Shown here in pieces: positions 7,408 through 15,104 of a stretch of 19,889 nucleotides of DNA. The position numbers were made by a program, and so were the translations under genes. The notes beneath the pieces were generated by a model that saw nothing but the letters and a program-made list of their open reading frames with translations, was not told the DNA's origin and searched no databases. This DNA comes from SIG603 sp964369225. Its GTDB lineage: Bacteria; Bacillota; Clostridia; Oscillospirales; Acutalibacteraceae. How positions within the stretch are numbered: the first letter of the stretch is position 1; every line of letters starts with the position of its first letter. The stretch spans positions 1-19,889 of the forward strand of contig CAYJER010000041.1 of NCBI GenBank assembly GCA_964369225.1, in the 5' to 3' direction.

Positions 7408-10238
7408 TAAAACACCTCAATTCTAACAGTAAACACGTCTACAACCTCTGTGCTACTATTCATTCTCTTTTTAATTTCAGCTTGAAGTTTTGTTACTTCA
7501 TCTTCAATTTTATCCTCTTCTTCAAACATAGTTGCTCTTTTTCTAGTGCGTTCTTTGGTTATTGCTTTAACTCTATCTTGTTTTTCCATAATTTCATCAA
7601 GAGAGTAAAGTGCTTCATTTACTTGAATATCCTTTTTAACTTCTTTAATATCTCTATCAAGTTGTTTAAGTTCTTCTTGTAAACGGTCTTTCATTTCCTC
7701 ACCCCAGCTATTGAGTTTATTACATTCATCAAGGAAAAAGCGTTTATTTTGGTTTGCGATGTCATCAAGTAATTTCTGTTTGGTTGCTTCTGCAAATTTT
7801 CCTATGTGTTCGGGGATTTTGAAGATGCTTTCATTTTGAATACTACAAGGTAGCTCCAATAATTTTTCTACAATATCATTATCAAGAACAGCTCCATTAT
7901 CTAAAACAGCAGTATAGATAAGATTTTCACTCGTTTCAAAGCCGTTATGAATTAGTTTTTGTATTTTAAGAATACCAGTACCACAAGAAAGATTATCTAA
8001 AAAGCTAATTTTTCTATTAGAATTTGTATAATCAAAAGCAAGCGAAGCCAAAGGTAGTTGTTGCTCTAACGTATCAGCGAGTGTACTTTCTACAATATAG
8101 TGGTCTTTTCTCAAAAAATGTTCTTTGTTCTTTTCGCATTTTTTCCAGTTGAGATTGTAAAAGCTACCATTATGTATAAATCTAGTATCAGTATCATGAG
8201 TAAAGTCATTATTACAAGCTGATAGTATAAAATAAAATAACCATTGTTCGTATCTGCTTAAACTAGCAGTGGTTTCTTCATTTCTTGATTTAAGAAGTTT
8301 TGCAACATCTTCATCAAAATTTTCAAGAAGTGCTTGTCTTGTTTTATTTATCTTTTGGTCAATTTTATCTTTATATGTTTCTTGAAGTTCATCAAATGCT
8401 TCCTTAATGTCGTTTGCATTCCTGCAATTTTGATAGATAGATGCAATTTTACTTTCAAAATCAACACCATTCTCAATGCTTCCTAATACTTCATCAGATG
8501 AGCCGAATATACCCTCGAATAAATTGAATTTTTGGTCTAAAAGCTCGTAAACTCTTTTATCAGCTTCGTTTGCTGTGTTTACAAAGTTAAGAACGACAAC
8601 ATCATTTTTCTGTCCGTATCTATGACAACGACCAATTCTTTGTTCAATCCTTTGTGGGTTCCAAGGCATATCATAGTTTACAAGCAATGAGCAAAACTGT
8701 AAGTTGATACCCTCAGCAGCAGCTTCCGTGCCTATAAGTATCTCGCCATTATTTCTAAATTCTTCAACAACAGCAGCCTTCATATCAGAAGCACGAGAAC
8801 CCGAAACTATATCTTCGCCTTTGTGTTTTTCTAGCCAATCTTTATATATTTGCTTTGAAATAGGGTCACTATTTGTTCCGTTAAGAAAAACTATTTTTCC
8901 GTCATAACCATTATTAGAAAGCAAATTAAGTAGATATTCTTGAGTTCGACGTGACTCTGTGAAAATTACAGCTTTTCGAGAGCCACCAAGCTGTTCTGTT
9001 CTGTCAAAACCTTGTTTCAAAGCTGTTAGGAGATTTTCTCCCTTTGCATTTATTGAAATAGACTTAGCAAGCTCTGCATACTCTTTAACCATTTCAAGCT
9101 CTTTAATGATTAAATTTCTATTGGCTATGCTATCAGCAATCATTTCATCTTCAGTGATTTCAGCTTCCTCTAACAACTCATCAATAGAGTCATAATCTTC
9201 AAGATTAAGTTCGCTGTCTATACCTGTGATTAAATTTTCTAACCTTACAACTAAGGCATCTAATGTCGATGCAATAGCAAATGATGAAGATGCTAATAAT
9301 TTACGCAAAATCATAGTCATAAGTTTTCTTTGGCTATTAGGCAATGCGTACAGTGTTTCCTCTTGCAAATAAGAAGATACTTTATTGTAGAGTTCTTCTT
9401 CATCTTTAGTTGGAGCGTATTCAGTTAATATAGCTTCTCGTTTTGTGTACGGAACATACTCTGTTACTTGTTTTCTTAAAGTTCTTTTGCAAAATGCTGA
9501 TATTTTTTCTTTTAAAAAATGGTTTCTTAGGTCATCATTTTTGGCATTGACATATTTATCTCTGAAAGTCTTAACGTCGCTGAACACTTTATCATCTAAA
9601 ATACTTACTAGACCGTATAATTCCATCAAGTTGTTTTGAAGTGGTGTAGCAGTTAGTAGTATTTTTTTCTTGTCTTGTAAAGCGTTTTTCAGATTATTAC
9701 CAATCTTGTTACTTGGTTTATATACATTTCTCAATCTATGTGCTTCATCAATTATTGCTAAATCCCAATTAACTCTTTCTACATCTGATTTTTTCAAAGA
9801 AGCAAAATTATATGAACATATAACAACTTTTCCTTTTTGGTCAAAAGGATTGTATATACCTTGTTTTTTCATTTGATTATAATTTTTGCTTTCTAAGATG
9901 ATAGATTTAATATAAAATTTTTCATCTAATTCAGATAACCATTGGTTACGCAAAGAAGCAGGAACTATAAGTAAGATACTCCTTTTGTGTTCAGCAAAAT
10001 ATTGAGCAATAGCTATGCCTGCTTCAATGGTTTTTCCAAGCCCAACTTCATCAGCTAATAAAACACCTTTTGATAAAGGCGATGCAAATGCAAAAAGAGC
10101 TGCATCCACTTGGTGTGGATTTAAGTCAACCTTAGCTCCTGCTAGAGTACCCATAAGATTTTCAATATTTCCACATGGTCGCTTTAATGTTAATTGTTCT
10201 GCGAAATATCTTGCCTGATATATAGAAAGATTATTCAT
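7407..10238 (-). CDS. SNF2/RapA-type helicase of a restriction operon
   Basis: A 943-residue SNF2-family translocase. Motifs: DEVGLGKT (about 64-71), VPASLRNQW (92-100), DEAH (164-167), TATPLQNN (196-203), and in the second lobe GTEAAAEGINLQ and RIEQRIGRCHRYGQ. The last 120 residues are highly charged and predicted coiled coil. Similar proteins are DrmD of class 1 DISARM and the helicases next to type III-like methylases (family knowledge). Here no drmA, drmB or drmC is present, so it is not DISARM. The ATG at 10236-10238 follows AAGGAG. It begins the overlapping chain SNF2, two-TM, mod, res. It is likely to remodel or pump DNA for the Mod/Res pair, but its exact part is unknown. Confidence 0.9.
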   Translation of the reverse strand: MNNLSIYQARYFAEQLTLKRPCGNIENLMGTLAGAKVDLNPHQVDAALFAFASPLSKGVLLADEVGLGKTIEAGIAIAQYFAEHKRSILLIVPASLRNQWLSELDEKFYIKSIILESKNYNQMKKQGIYNPFDQKGKVVICSYNFASLKKSDVERVNWDLAIIDEAHRLRNVYKPSNKIGNNLKNALQDKKKILLTATPLQNNLMELYGLVSILDDKVFSDVKTFRDKYVNAKNDDLRNHFLKEKISAFCKRTLRKQVTEYVPYTKREAILTEYAPTKDEEELYNKVSSYLQEETLYALPNSQRKLMTMILRKLLASSSFAIASTLDALVVRLENLITGIDSELNLEDYDSIDELLEEAEITEDEMIADSIANRNLIIKELEMVKEYAELAKSISINAKGENLLTALKQGFDRTEQLGGSRKAVIFTESRRTQEYLLNLLSNNGYDGKIVFLNGTNSDPISKQIYKDWLEKHKGEDIVSGSRASDMKAAVVEEFRNNGEILIGTEAAAEGINLQFCSLLVNYDMPWNPQRIEQRIGRCHRYGQKNDVVVLNFVNTANEADKRVYELLDQKFNLFEGIFGSSDEVLGSIENGVDFESKIASIYQNCRNANDIKEAFDELQETYKDKIDQKINKTRQALLENFDEDVAKLLKSRNEETTASLSRYEQWLFYFILSACNNDFTHDTDTRFIHNGSFYNLNWKKCEKNKEHFLRKDHYIVESTLADTLEQQLPLASLAFDYTNSNRKISFLDNLSCGTGILKIQKLIHNGFETSENLIYTAVLDNGAVLDNDIVEKLLELPCSIQNESIFKIPEHIGKFAEATKQKLLDDIANQNKRFFLDECNKLNSWGEEMKDRLQEELKQLDRDIKEVKKDIQVNEALYSLDEIMEKQDRVKAITKERTRKRATMFEEEDKIEDEVTKLQAEIKKRMNSSTEVVDVFTVRIEVF

Positions 10239-10304
10239 AATAACTCCTTGTTCTATAAGGTGCGCTTGACATTTTCTGTTCCTTCACCTATTTATTAGAT
10301 ATAA

Positions 10305-11273
10305 TTAAATCATGTTTTTTAATGCCGCTCTCAGCATTTCAGCATATCCGTTTTTTACACTTTCAGGTGCTAATATCTGCATTTTATCGCAAAACTGAAA
10401 CACCCACGAGTAAAATGTAGGGCTAACAGATACCTCGACAATAGCCTTAAAGCAATTACTGCCTAAAGTTTGTGTTTTTACGTTTTCACCGAATTTATCT
10501 ACTATAAACTTCATAGCATCATTTGTGCATTTTATTTCTACTATAGATTTTTCACCGCCATACATATTGAATATTGATTTAACATATTCTGCAACTACAA
10601 AATTATCAGGCGCATGAACATAAGGTTTATCCGATATTTTCACTTTAGCCATTCTATCTATCCTAAATCTACTAATACCGCCATGCTTATCATTGTAACC
10701 AATAGCATAGTAATGGTCATTATCCCATGCCATAGCATAAGGGGATAGGGTATATAGCGCACCATTATGCTTATACACAATTTCTTTATCGCCGTTATAG
10801 TCAAAATATTTAAACTCAATCCGCTGTGTTTGAGTTATTGCTGTTTGTATTAAATCAATGTTATAGTATATTTTTTCATTTGTTGGCTTAATTCTGTTAT
10901 CAATATAAATATTTCTGTTTAGTTCTTTAGATTGCTCTTTACTTGCAAATTTTGCGAGCTTATCCACTAATTTCTTGCTCTTTTTAACTGTTATAAGTTT
11001 TGAAGATTCAACTGCATCAATTAGCAGCTTAATTTCAGGCAACTCAAATTCTCTATTACCTATGTAGTACATGTTTTGTGATGAACGTATAGTGATTACG
11101 TCTACACCAAACTCCATTAGCAAAGCAATGTCCGAAGCAACTGTTTTTCTATTGAGGCTTATCCCAATTTTGGCTAATTGTGTTATTATTTCATTTGTAG
11201 AAAGTGGGTTTTGCTCATCTGTTTTTTCGTAAAGTAATTTGTATAGATATAAGATTTTCGATTTATTTTCCAT
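10305..11273 (-). CDS. WYL-domain transcriptional regulator of the restriction operon
   Basis: A 322-residue protein with an N-terminal winged helix (about 1-70, including NRKTVASDIALL), a central WYL domain (about 130-225, with the core LSPYAMAWDNDHYYAIGY and SRFRIDRM) and a C-terminal WCX-like region. The start is the ATG at 11271-11273, preceded by AGGTG; an upstream ATG at 11315 lacks a ribosome binding site and lies in the promoter region. WYL proteins such as BrxR and CapW repress BREX and CBASS operons and respond to a ligand or DNA state (established). It sits 66 bp upstream of the SNF2 gene on the same strand, so it probably autoregulates and controls the restriction operon. Confidence 0.9.
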   Translation of the reverse strand: MENKSKILYLYKLLYEKTDEQNPLSTNEIITQLAKIGISLNRKTVASDIALLMEFGVDVITIRSSQNMYYIGNREFELPEIKLLIDAVESSKLITVKKSKKLVDKLAKFASKEQSKELNRNIYIDNRIKPTNEKIYYNIDLIQTAITQTQRIEFKYFDYNGDKEIVYKHNGALYTLSPYAMAWDNDHYYAIGYNDKHGGISRFRIDRMAKVKISDKPYVHAPDNFVVAEYVKSIFNMYGGEKSIVEIKCTNDAMKFIVDKFGENVKTQTLGSNCFKAIVEVSVSPTFYSWVFQFCDKMQILAPESVKNGYAEMLRAALKNMI

Positions 11274-11298
11274 GTTATCACCTATGGTTAAAATATTA

Positions 11299-11338
11299 GT
11301 AGTATCAGTACACATATTATTTTAATTGTGAGTACTAC
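11299..11338. promoter_or_regulatory. Candidate WYL operator overlapping the WYL promoter
   Basis: Imperfect inverted repeat with outer arms GTAGTA (11299-11304) and TACTAC (11333-11338) and inner CACA (11311-11314)/TGTG (11327-11330). It lies 26 bp upstream of the WYL start codon. On the minus strand TTGTGT near 11336-11341, with AAATAA/AATAAT 17-18 bases downstream, could be a promoter inside this dyad. Weak evidence, based on symmetry and position. Confidence 0.35.
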
Positions 11339-11363
11339 CACACAAAGATTATTTTGTTTCTTT

Positions 11364-12164
11364 TTATTGATTGATTATATTAGGTTTTATGTTGTAATTT
11401 GTATAAAGAAAATTTCCACTTATCGACTCTTGATGGTTTATATTTTTGTACTCCATAGCAATACAGATAACGTCAAAGTTTTCTATATACGCTTCACCAT
11501 ACATATTTATTAATTCTACTTCAATAAATAAATTTAAGAATTTCATTTTAGTAAATTCTTCAAAATCAAAGCATATACATAACTGACCTGTTTCTGAAGA
11601 ACGTAGGCTAAGGTTGTTTTTGGATTCGGTAATATCAAATTGATAGTCATTATCATTAAATCTAACTTTTTTAAACGAAACACTAACATGATTTTGAGAA
11701 GTATTTTTGACATTCAGTATTAATGGAATTATTTTAAAATTCTCTGAAGTATATTCTTTGTGAGATTTTTTAAATAGTTTTATCTTTTGTGCATCTATAT
11801 CTTTAATGGTATTAGTTGTATGCATAAATTTAAAATCGTGACTTTCTACCAAAATAAAAGGTTGTCTAAACTCTTTTTCTCTTTCATATTCAAGATTTAA
11901 AAGGTTTTTGCTTATAGCATTGGCTTTCTTATTCTGCCACAGTGCCAACGTACCTAAGGCAACAGTACCTAAAAATGCAAGAAATGAGCCTATATACCCT
12001 AACATATCTCCTGCTGACCATTCAGCAACAAACCAATCGCATCCTATACTCCACTTAAACAAAAGATGTATAACTAATAACGGAGCTACAAAAAATCCTA
12101 AAATAATAAAAGTGGTTTTTATTTTATGTTTTTTAACCCACTCAAACACTTTATCCAAATTCAT
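11364..12164 (-). CDS. Two-TM beta-domain membrane protein B
   Basis: A 266-residue paralogue of the proteins at 6718-7407 and 13273-14034. TM1 is about residues 18-36. TM2 (55-75) is LGYIGSFLAFLGTVALG, followed by LALWQNKKAN (73-82). The soluble domain shows PFILVE (102-107), NVKNTSQNHVSVSF (151-164) and NMYGEAYIEN (220-229), aligning with the other two copies. The ATG overlaps the stop of the preceding 271-residue gene (ATGA), so the pair is translationally coupled. After it comes about 90 bp and then the WYL gene. Function unknown; by analogy with TM effectors of nucleotide-signalling defence systems it may disrupt the membrane (inference). Confidence 0.83.
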   Translation of the reverse strand: MNLDKVFEWVKKHKIKTTFIILGFFVAPLLVIHLLFKWSIGCDWFVAEWSAGDMLGYIGSFLAFLGTVALGTLALWQNKKANAISKNLLNLEYEREKEFRQPFILVESHDFKFMHTTNTIKDIDAQKIKLFKKSHKEYTSENFKIIPLILNVKNTSQNHVSVSFKKVRFNDNDYQFDITESKNNLSLRSSETGQLCICFDFEEFTKMKFLNLFIEVELINMYGEAYIENFDVICIAMEYKNINHQESISGNFLYTNYNIKPNIINQ

Positions 12165-12976
12165 CCCTCGCTTTCTATACTTTTATTATCTGAAAAATAC
12201 AATCCTGCTAACTCACACTCTAATTTGCAATTTTTACATAAATTTGCGTGTTTGTACATTTGAGAATGATAGGGATTTTCATTGAGTTCTTTAATTCTAT
12301 TATGATCTTCATCTACAATTACCATGATTTTTGCCAAATTTGATTTTCTCGAAAAATCATACAATTTTTTATATGATTTTTTACTATAAGGAAATCTATA
12401 CTTTTTATCAACGATAGGTTGAAAATAAGATTTTTTTACTTGTTTATATATTTTCATGAATATTACATATATATCTTGTTGTAATAACACAGATACTAAA
12501 TGGTTTGGAGTTATTTTACCATTTTCGCAATAAATTATATATGCTTCAAGGAATGAGTCAAGTATTTTAAGACTTTCATTTAATTCATTATCTAACCAAA
12601 GTTGATATTTAGCTCTATATTTGCGTAAACTTGCAAGAATAACTTTCATCTCCGAAACGTTGGTGAACTTTTCATCCTTTTTTGTAGGGAAAATAGTCTT
12701 AAAACCAATTTTTTTAGCAGGGCATAGCTCTAATGGTATGTGGATATATTCCATATTATAAGTATTGTCATCTAAATCAATTCGATCAAATAGTATATCC
12801 AATGCTTGCATTTTCTTTTTTCTAAATTCTTCTTTCAAATTATCATTATTATCTCTTTTCTTCAAAGCTCTATGAAGGAAAAAATTTGATATAGAAGTTA
12901 TTACTATTGTTAATACCCCTGACGAAATTAAAGTAATTTGTATTATATCTTTTATATCTTCGGGTGTAAATGGCAT
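12161..12976 (-). CDS. TM-anchored protein of unknown function, partner of membrane protein B
   Basis: A 271-residue protein I do not recognise. It has one N-terminal TM segment (about residues 11-34, IIQITLISSGVLTIVITSIS), then a charged helical stretch (KKRDNNDNLKEEFRKKKMQ), a long helical, lysine-rich body, and a C-terminal cysteine cluster CKNCKLEC (about 247-254) that could bind metal. No helicase, nuclease, cyclase or protease motif is visible. The ATG at 12974-12976 follows GGGAGG by seven bases. Its stop overlaps the start of two-TM protein B by four bases. It occupies the slot that the cyclase-like protein fills in the pair upstream, so it may be the sensor or activator of protein B. 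That is inference from gene order. Confidence 0.8.
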   Translation of the reverse strand: MPFTPEDIKDIIQITLISSGVLTIVITSISNFFLHRALKKRDNNDNLKEEFRKKKMQALDILFDRIDLDDNTYNMEYIHIPLELCPAKKIGFKTIFPTKKDEKFTNVSEMKVILASLRKYRAKYQLWLDNELNESLKILDSFLEAYIIYCENGKITPNHLVSVLLQQDIYVIFMKIYKQVKKSYFQPIVDKKYRFPYSKKSYKKLYDFSRKSNLAKIMVIVDEDHNRIKELNENPYHSQMYKHANLCKNCKLECELAGLYFSDNKSIESEG

Positions 12977-12987
12977 CGTATACCTCC

Positions 12988-13143
12988 CTATACATTGTTT
13001 CTGAATTTTTCTAACTTACTAATCTTCATATTTATCTCAACTAGTTTATTAAACTTAGTTTCTTTATTAGCTTGTGCTTTAAGGACTGATAGTTGAGCAT
13101 TTATTTCTTCGTTCTGCTGTAGTATGATTTTGCGAGTAGTTTC
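12988..13143 (-). pseudogene. Remnant of a coiled-coil C-terminus, DUF4391-like
   Basis: On the minus strand a frame with no start of its own reads ETTRKIILQQNEEINAQ and continues as a charged helix to KLVEINMKISKLEKFRNNV, then TAG at 12988-12990. The helix ends in a pattern (KxxKFNxxVEINxxxxxLxK) that I recall from the C-terminus of DUF4391 proteins, which sit beside mod and res genes in many clostridial type III-like operons. The head of the protein is missing. It lies one base out of frame with the Mod-like remnant just upstream, with a stop between them. It looks like a deletion scar. The family call is from memory and only moderately sure. Confidence 0.4.
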
Positions 13144-13294
13144 AAACCTCTACATATTCGCCTGGAATCTGTTTAAGTTTGTCGAAAACAACGTTTCCAT
13201 CACATTCTACCTCGGGAAAAAGATATTTTAGGTTTTCTATGTTCTGTTTTAGTATGTCTAAGGTTTGTCTATTTAATGTTTTTTCTTGCAACAT
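13142..13294 (-). pseudogene. Truncated N-terminus of a second type III-like Mod
   Basis: A 50-codon frame, ATG at 13292-13294 to TGA at 13142-13144, with the ribosome binding site AGGAG directly upstream. It reads MLQEKTLNRQTLDILKQ, then NIENLKYLFPEVECDGN and VVFDKLKQIPGEYVEV. The NIExLxxLFP...xFDxLKQ pattern is the N-terminal segment of many type III-like adenine methyltransferases (family knowledge). The DPPY and SAM motifs are absent. The start overlaps the end of two-TM gene C by 22 bp, as the intact mod overlaps two-TM gene A by 11 bp. It is probably what is left of a second mod after deletion. Expression as a short peptide remains possible. Confidence 0.6.
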
Positions 13295-14034
13295 TTCTCC
13301 TGCTGTGTTTTATATCCCAGTCTTTTTTGTGGAGATATTAATTCAATATATAATATAGCATTGTGATTGTTTGAAATAAGTTTTTCTATTTTATATGTTA
13401 CTGTTTGTTTGTATTTGTATCCAAGGATGTTTTCATAATTAATATCTATATTATGATTTATTCCATAGGGAAGACTATCTAAGTGTATATCAATATTAAT
13501 AGTACCAGATTTATCAACACAAGCATTAAGATTATGATAGTAATTTTTTATATTTTTGTAATCACCACTATGACACACATTAAAAGCTACCCCCTCGCCA
13601 ATATTCTTTATTTCAAAGTGCAACCGTTGAGGTTCTTTAACCGCAAATTCTTTTTTATATTGATTATCCATATGTTCTAAATGTTTATCATTGTAGTTTA
13701 TTGATTCGATTATAAAAACTGGAGTTTGAATGTTTGCTATAGTGGTATCATTTTGTATCTTGCTAATTTGCTTATTCTGCCACAATGCTAAAGCTCCTAA
13801 AGCAACTGTACCTAAAAATGCTAAAAATGAACCATAAAAACCAAGTGCATCACCAACGGTTAAGCTCGTTTCTATAAAGATATAACCACAATCACCTATG
13901 TAGTAAAGTAGCCATGTTATAATTGGAATTATCAATAATATAATGATGCTCCAAAATCCATAAGTATAGGGGTTTTTCTGTATGTTTTGGCTAAGATTAG
14001 TAAGCCAACTTTTTATTCTATCGTTCAACTTCAT
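13273..14034 (-). CDS. Two-TM beta-domain membrane protein C, putative effector of the cyclase
   Basis: A 253-residue protein. TM1 is about residues 28-46. TM2 (63-84) is LGFYGSFLAFLGTVALG, followed by LALWQNKQ (82-89). A soluble beta-rich domain has PVFIIE (105-110), EIKNIGEGVAFNV (141-153) and NILGYKYKQ (202-210), all matched in proteins A and B; the C-terminus is basic and cysteine-containing (EKCCKKKH). The ATG overlaps the stop of the cyclase-like gene (ATGA). A nucleotide cyclase paired with a TM protein is the Pycsar arrangement, and two TM helices plus a beta domain also recall Cap15 of CBASS (architecture only). Likely role: it binds the cyclase product through the beta domain and permeabilises the membrane. 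Neither ligand nor activity can be read from sequence. Confidence 0.84.
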   Translation of the reverse strand: MKLNDRIKSWLTNLSQNIQKNPYTYGFWSIIILLIIPIITWLLYYIGDCGYIFIETSLTVGDALGFYGSFLAFLGTVALGALALWQNKQISKIQNDTTIANIQTPVFIIESINYNDKHLEHMDNQYKKEFAVKEPQRLHFEIKNIGEGVAFNVCHSGDYKNIKNYYHNLNACVDKSGTINIDIHLDSLPYGINHNIDINYENILGYKYKQTVTYKIEKLISNNHNAILYIELISPQKRLGYKTQQEKCCKKKH

Positions 14035-14822
14035 TTTCCTTTCGTATTGATTTCAGAAAAAGATTCTTGTAATAAACTCTTAGCAAAATTTAATTTGTAA
14101 TTAAGATAAGAATTTATCCAACCATATTTGCTTGAAATTTTTGGTTTTCTCCTTTGTTTGTACTTTAAAAAAATATTGTGATTCTTCACTAGCAATTTAT
14201 TTAGATTGTATATATGTAATTCAATATCTTTTTTATCAATGCCAGTATACTTATTAACACCAGTGTTATCATATAAATTGTAATAATAGATAAAATCAAT
14301 ATAATATAGCCCATCACAATCAAGTCTGATTCGATCACCTAAAGCAGATAATAAATCCTCTTTATCAACTAATTTTTCTGACAATACAACTCTTGGATAT
14401 ATAGCTGTTTCACTTTCAATAATTATAGTTTCCAGTAACGCTTTTCCCCAAACCATAATTTCATCTCTAAAAAATTCTCCAACAGTAACTCCACCCCGAA
14501 CTAATAAATCGTTTTTCAGAAAAAGCTGCTGAATCTCACCAATAATTCCAAGAAAAAAGTTTAATTGTAACGCGTCAATCTCATTTTTATTTGCTTTAGA
14601 TTTTTGATAAATAACAATATTGTCTGAGAAAATTCTATACTCTGTAATAAAATTTTTACTCTTAAAATTTGAGTTTTTGTTTTGAACGATTTCTAGTGCA
14701 GTTTTAAAGGCATCGTGAATAGTATGAAATACTGTGTTATTACTATCGTTAAGAATATAATTTTTTCCACCTAAAATATCTAATGTTGCTACAAAGTAAT
14801 CATCAAAATTGGTAGTTTTCAT
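14031..14822 (-). CDS. Class III nucleotide-cyclase-like protein (Pycsar PycC-like)
   Basis: A 263-residue protein with the signature of the class III adenylate/guanylate/pyrimidine cyclase fold. VATLDILGG has the first metal aspartate (D15), FSDNIVI the second (D67), and LLVRGGVTVGEFF (107-119), VWGKALLETIIIES (124-137) and AIYPRVVLS (140-148) match the later strands and helix. Pycsar cyclases (PycC) make cCMP or cUMP upon phage infection and trigger a TIR or TM effector (established). Both metal aspartates are kept, so it is plausibly active; the product base cannot be told. The ATG is preceded by AGGTG. It overlaps the membrane-protein start by four bases and follows the XRE gene by 31 bp, forming one operon. 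Alternative: an inactive cyclase homologue. Confidence 0.65.
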   Translation of the reverse strand: MKTTNFDDYFVATLDILGGKNYILNDSNNTVFHTIHDAFKTALEIVQNKNSNFKSKNFITEYRIFSDNIVIYQKSKANKNEIDALQLNFFLGIIGEIQQLFLKNDLLVRGGVTVGEFFRDEIMVWGKALLETIIIESETAIYPRVVLSEKLVDKEDLLSALGDRIRLDCDGLYYIDFIYYYNLYDNTGVNKYTGIDKKDIELHIYNLNKLLVKNHNIFLKYKQRRKPKISSKYGWINSYLNYKLNFAKSLLQESFSEINTKGK

Positions 14823-14853
14823 TAATTTATCACCTTATTTTCTAATATCTATA

Positions 14854-15057
14854 TCAATCTCTCACAGTTTCAACTATATCTCCGATATCACAATTCAGCA
14901 CATTACAAATTTTAAGCAATACCGATAGATGTACCGATTCGTTATTATTTAGTTTTGTCATTGTGTTATGTGTAACACCTGACTTTTCTCTAAGCTCTTT
15001 TTTCTTCATGTGATTATCGATAAGTAGCTTCCATAGTTTATTATAACTTATGCTCAT
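14854..15057 (-). CDS. Small XRE-family regulator of the cyclase operon
   Basis: A 67-residue Cro/CI-type helix-turn-helix protein (MSISYNKLWKLLIDNHMKKK; recognition region GVTHNTMTKLNNNE; end NCDIGDIVETVRD). The start is the ATG at 15055-15057, which begins exactly where the family begins, with GGAG about ten bases upstream; a longer frame to 15114 would run through the -10 box at 15105-15110. This compact YozG-like type commonly regulates restriction and other defence loci in Firmicutes (family knowledge). It is the first gene of the transcript that continues into the cyclase-like gene, so it probably represses the whole block. Confidence 0.87.
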   Translation of the reverse strand: MSISYNKLWKLLIDNHMKKKELREKSGVTHNTMTKLNNNESVHLSVLLKICNVLNCDIGDIVETVRD

Positions 15058-15104
15058 ATTAAGACACTCCGTAATTTTACAATATTTGGATTTATATACA
15101 ATAT

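Noticed and set aside
7407..10238. DISARM (DrmD) assignment for the SNF2 helicase
   Set aside because: No drmA, drmB or drmC gene is present, and the neighbouring nuclease is a type III Res with PD-(D/E)XK.
11908..12285. Open frame of 125 codons on the plus strand
   Set aside because: It runs antisense across two well-supported overlapping genes, has no family resemblance and no good ribosome binding site.
12161..12976. Treating the 271-aa protein as a second cyclase because it precedes a two-TM gene
   Set aside because: It has no LDILG, FSD or RGGxxxG motifs and carries a TM helix instead.
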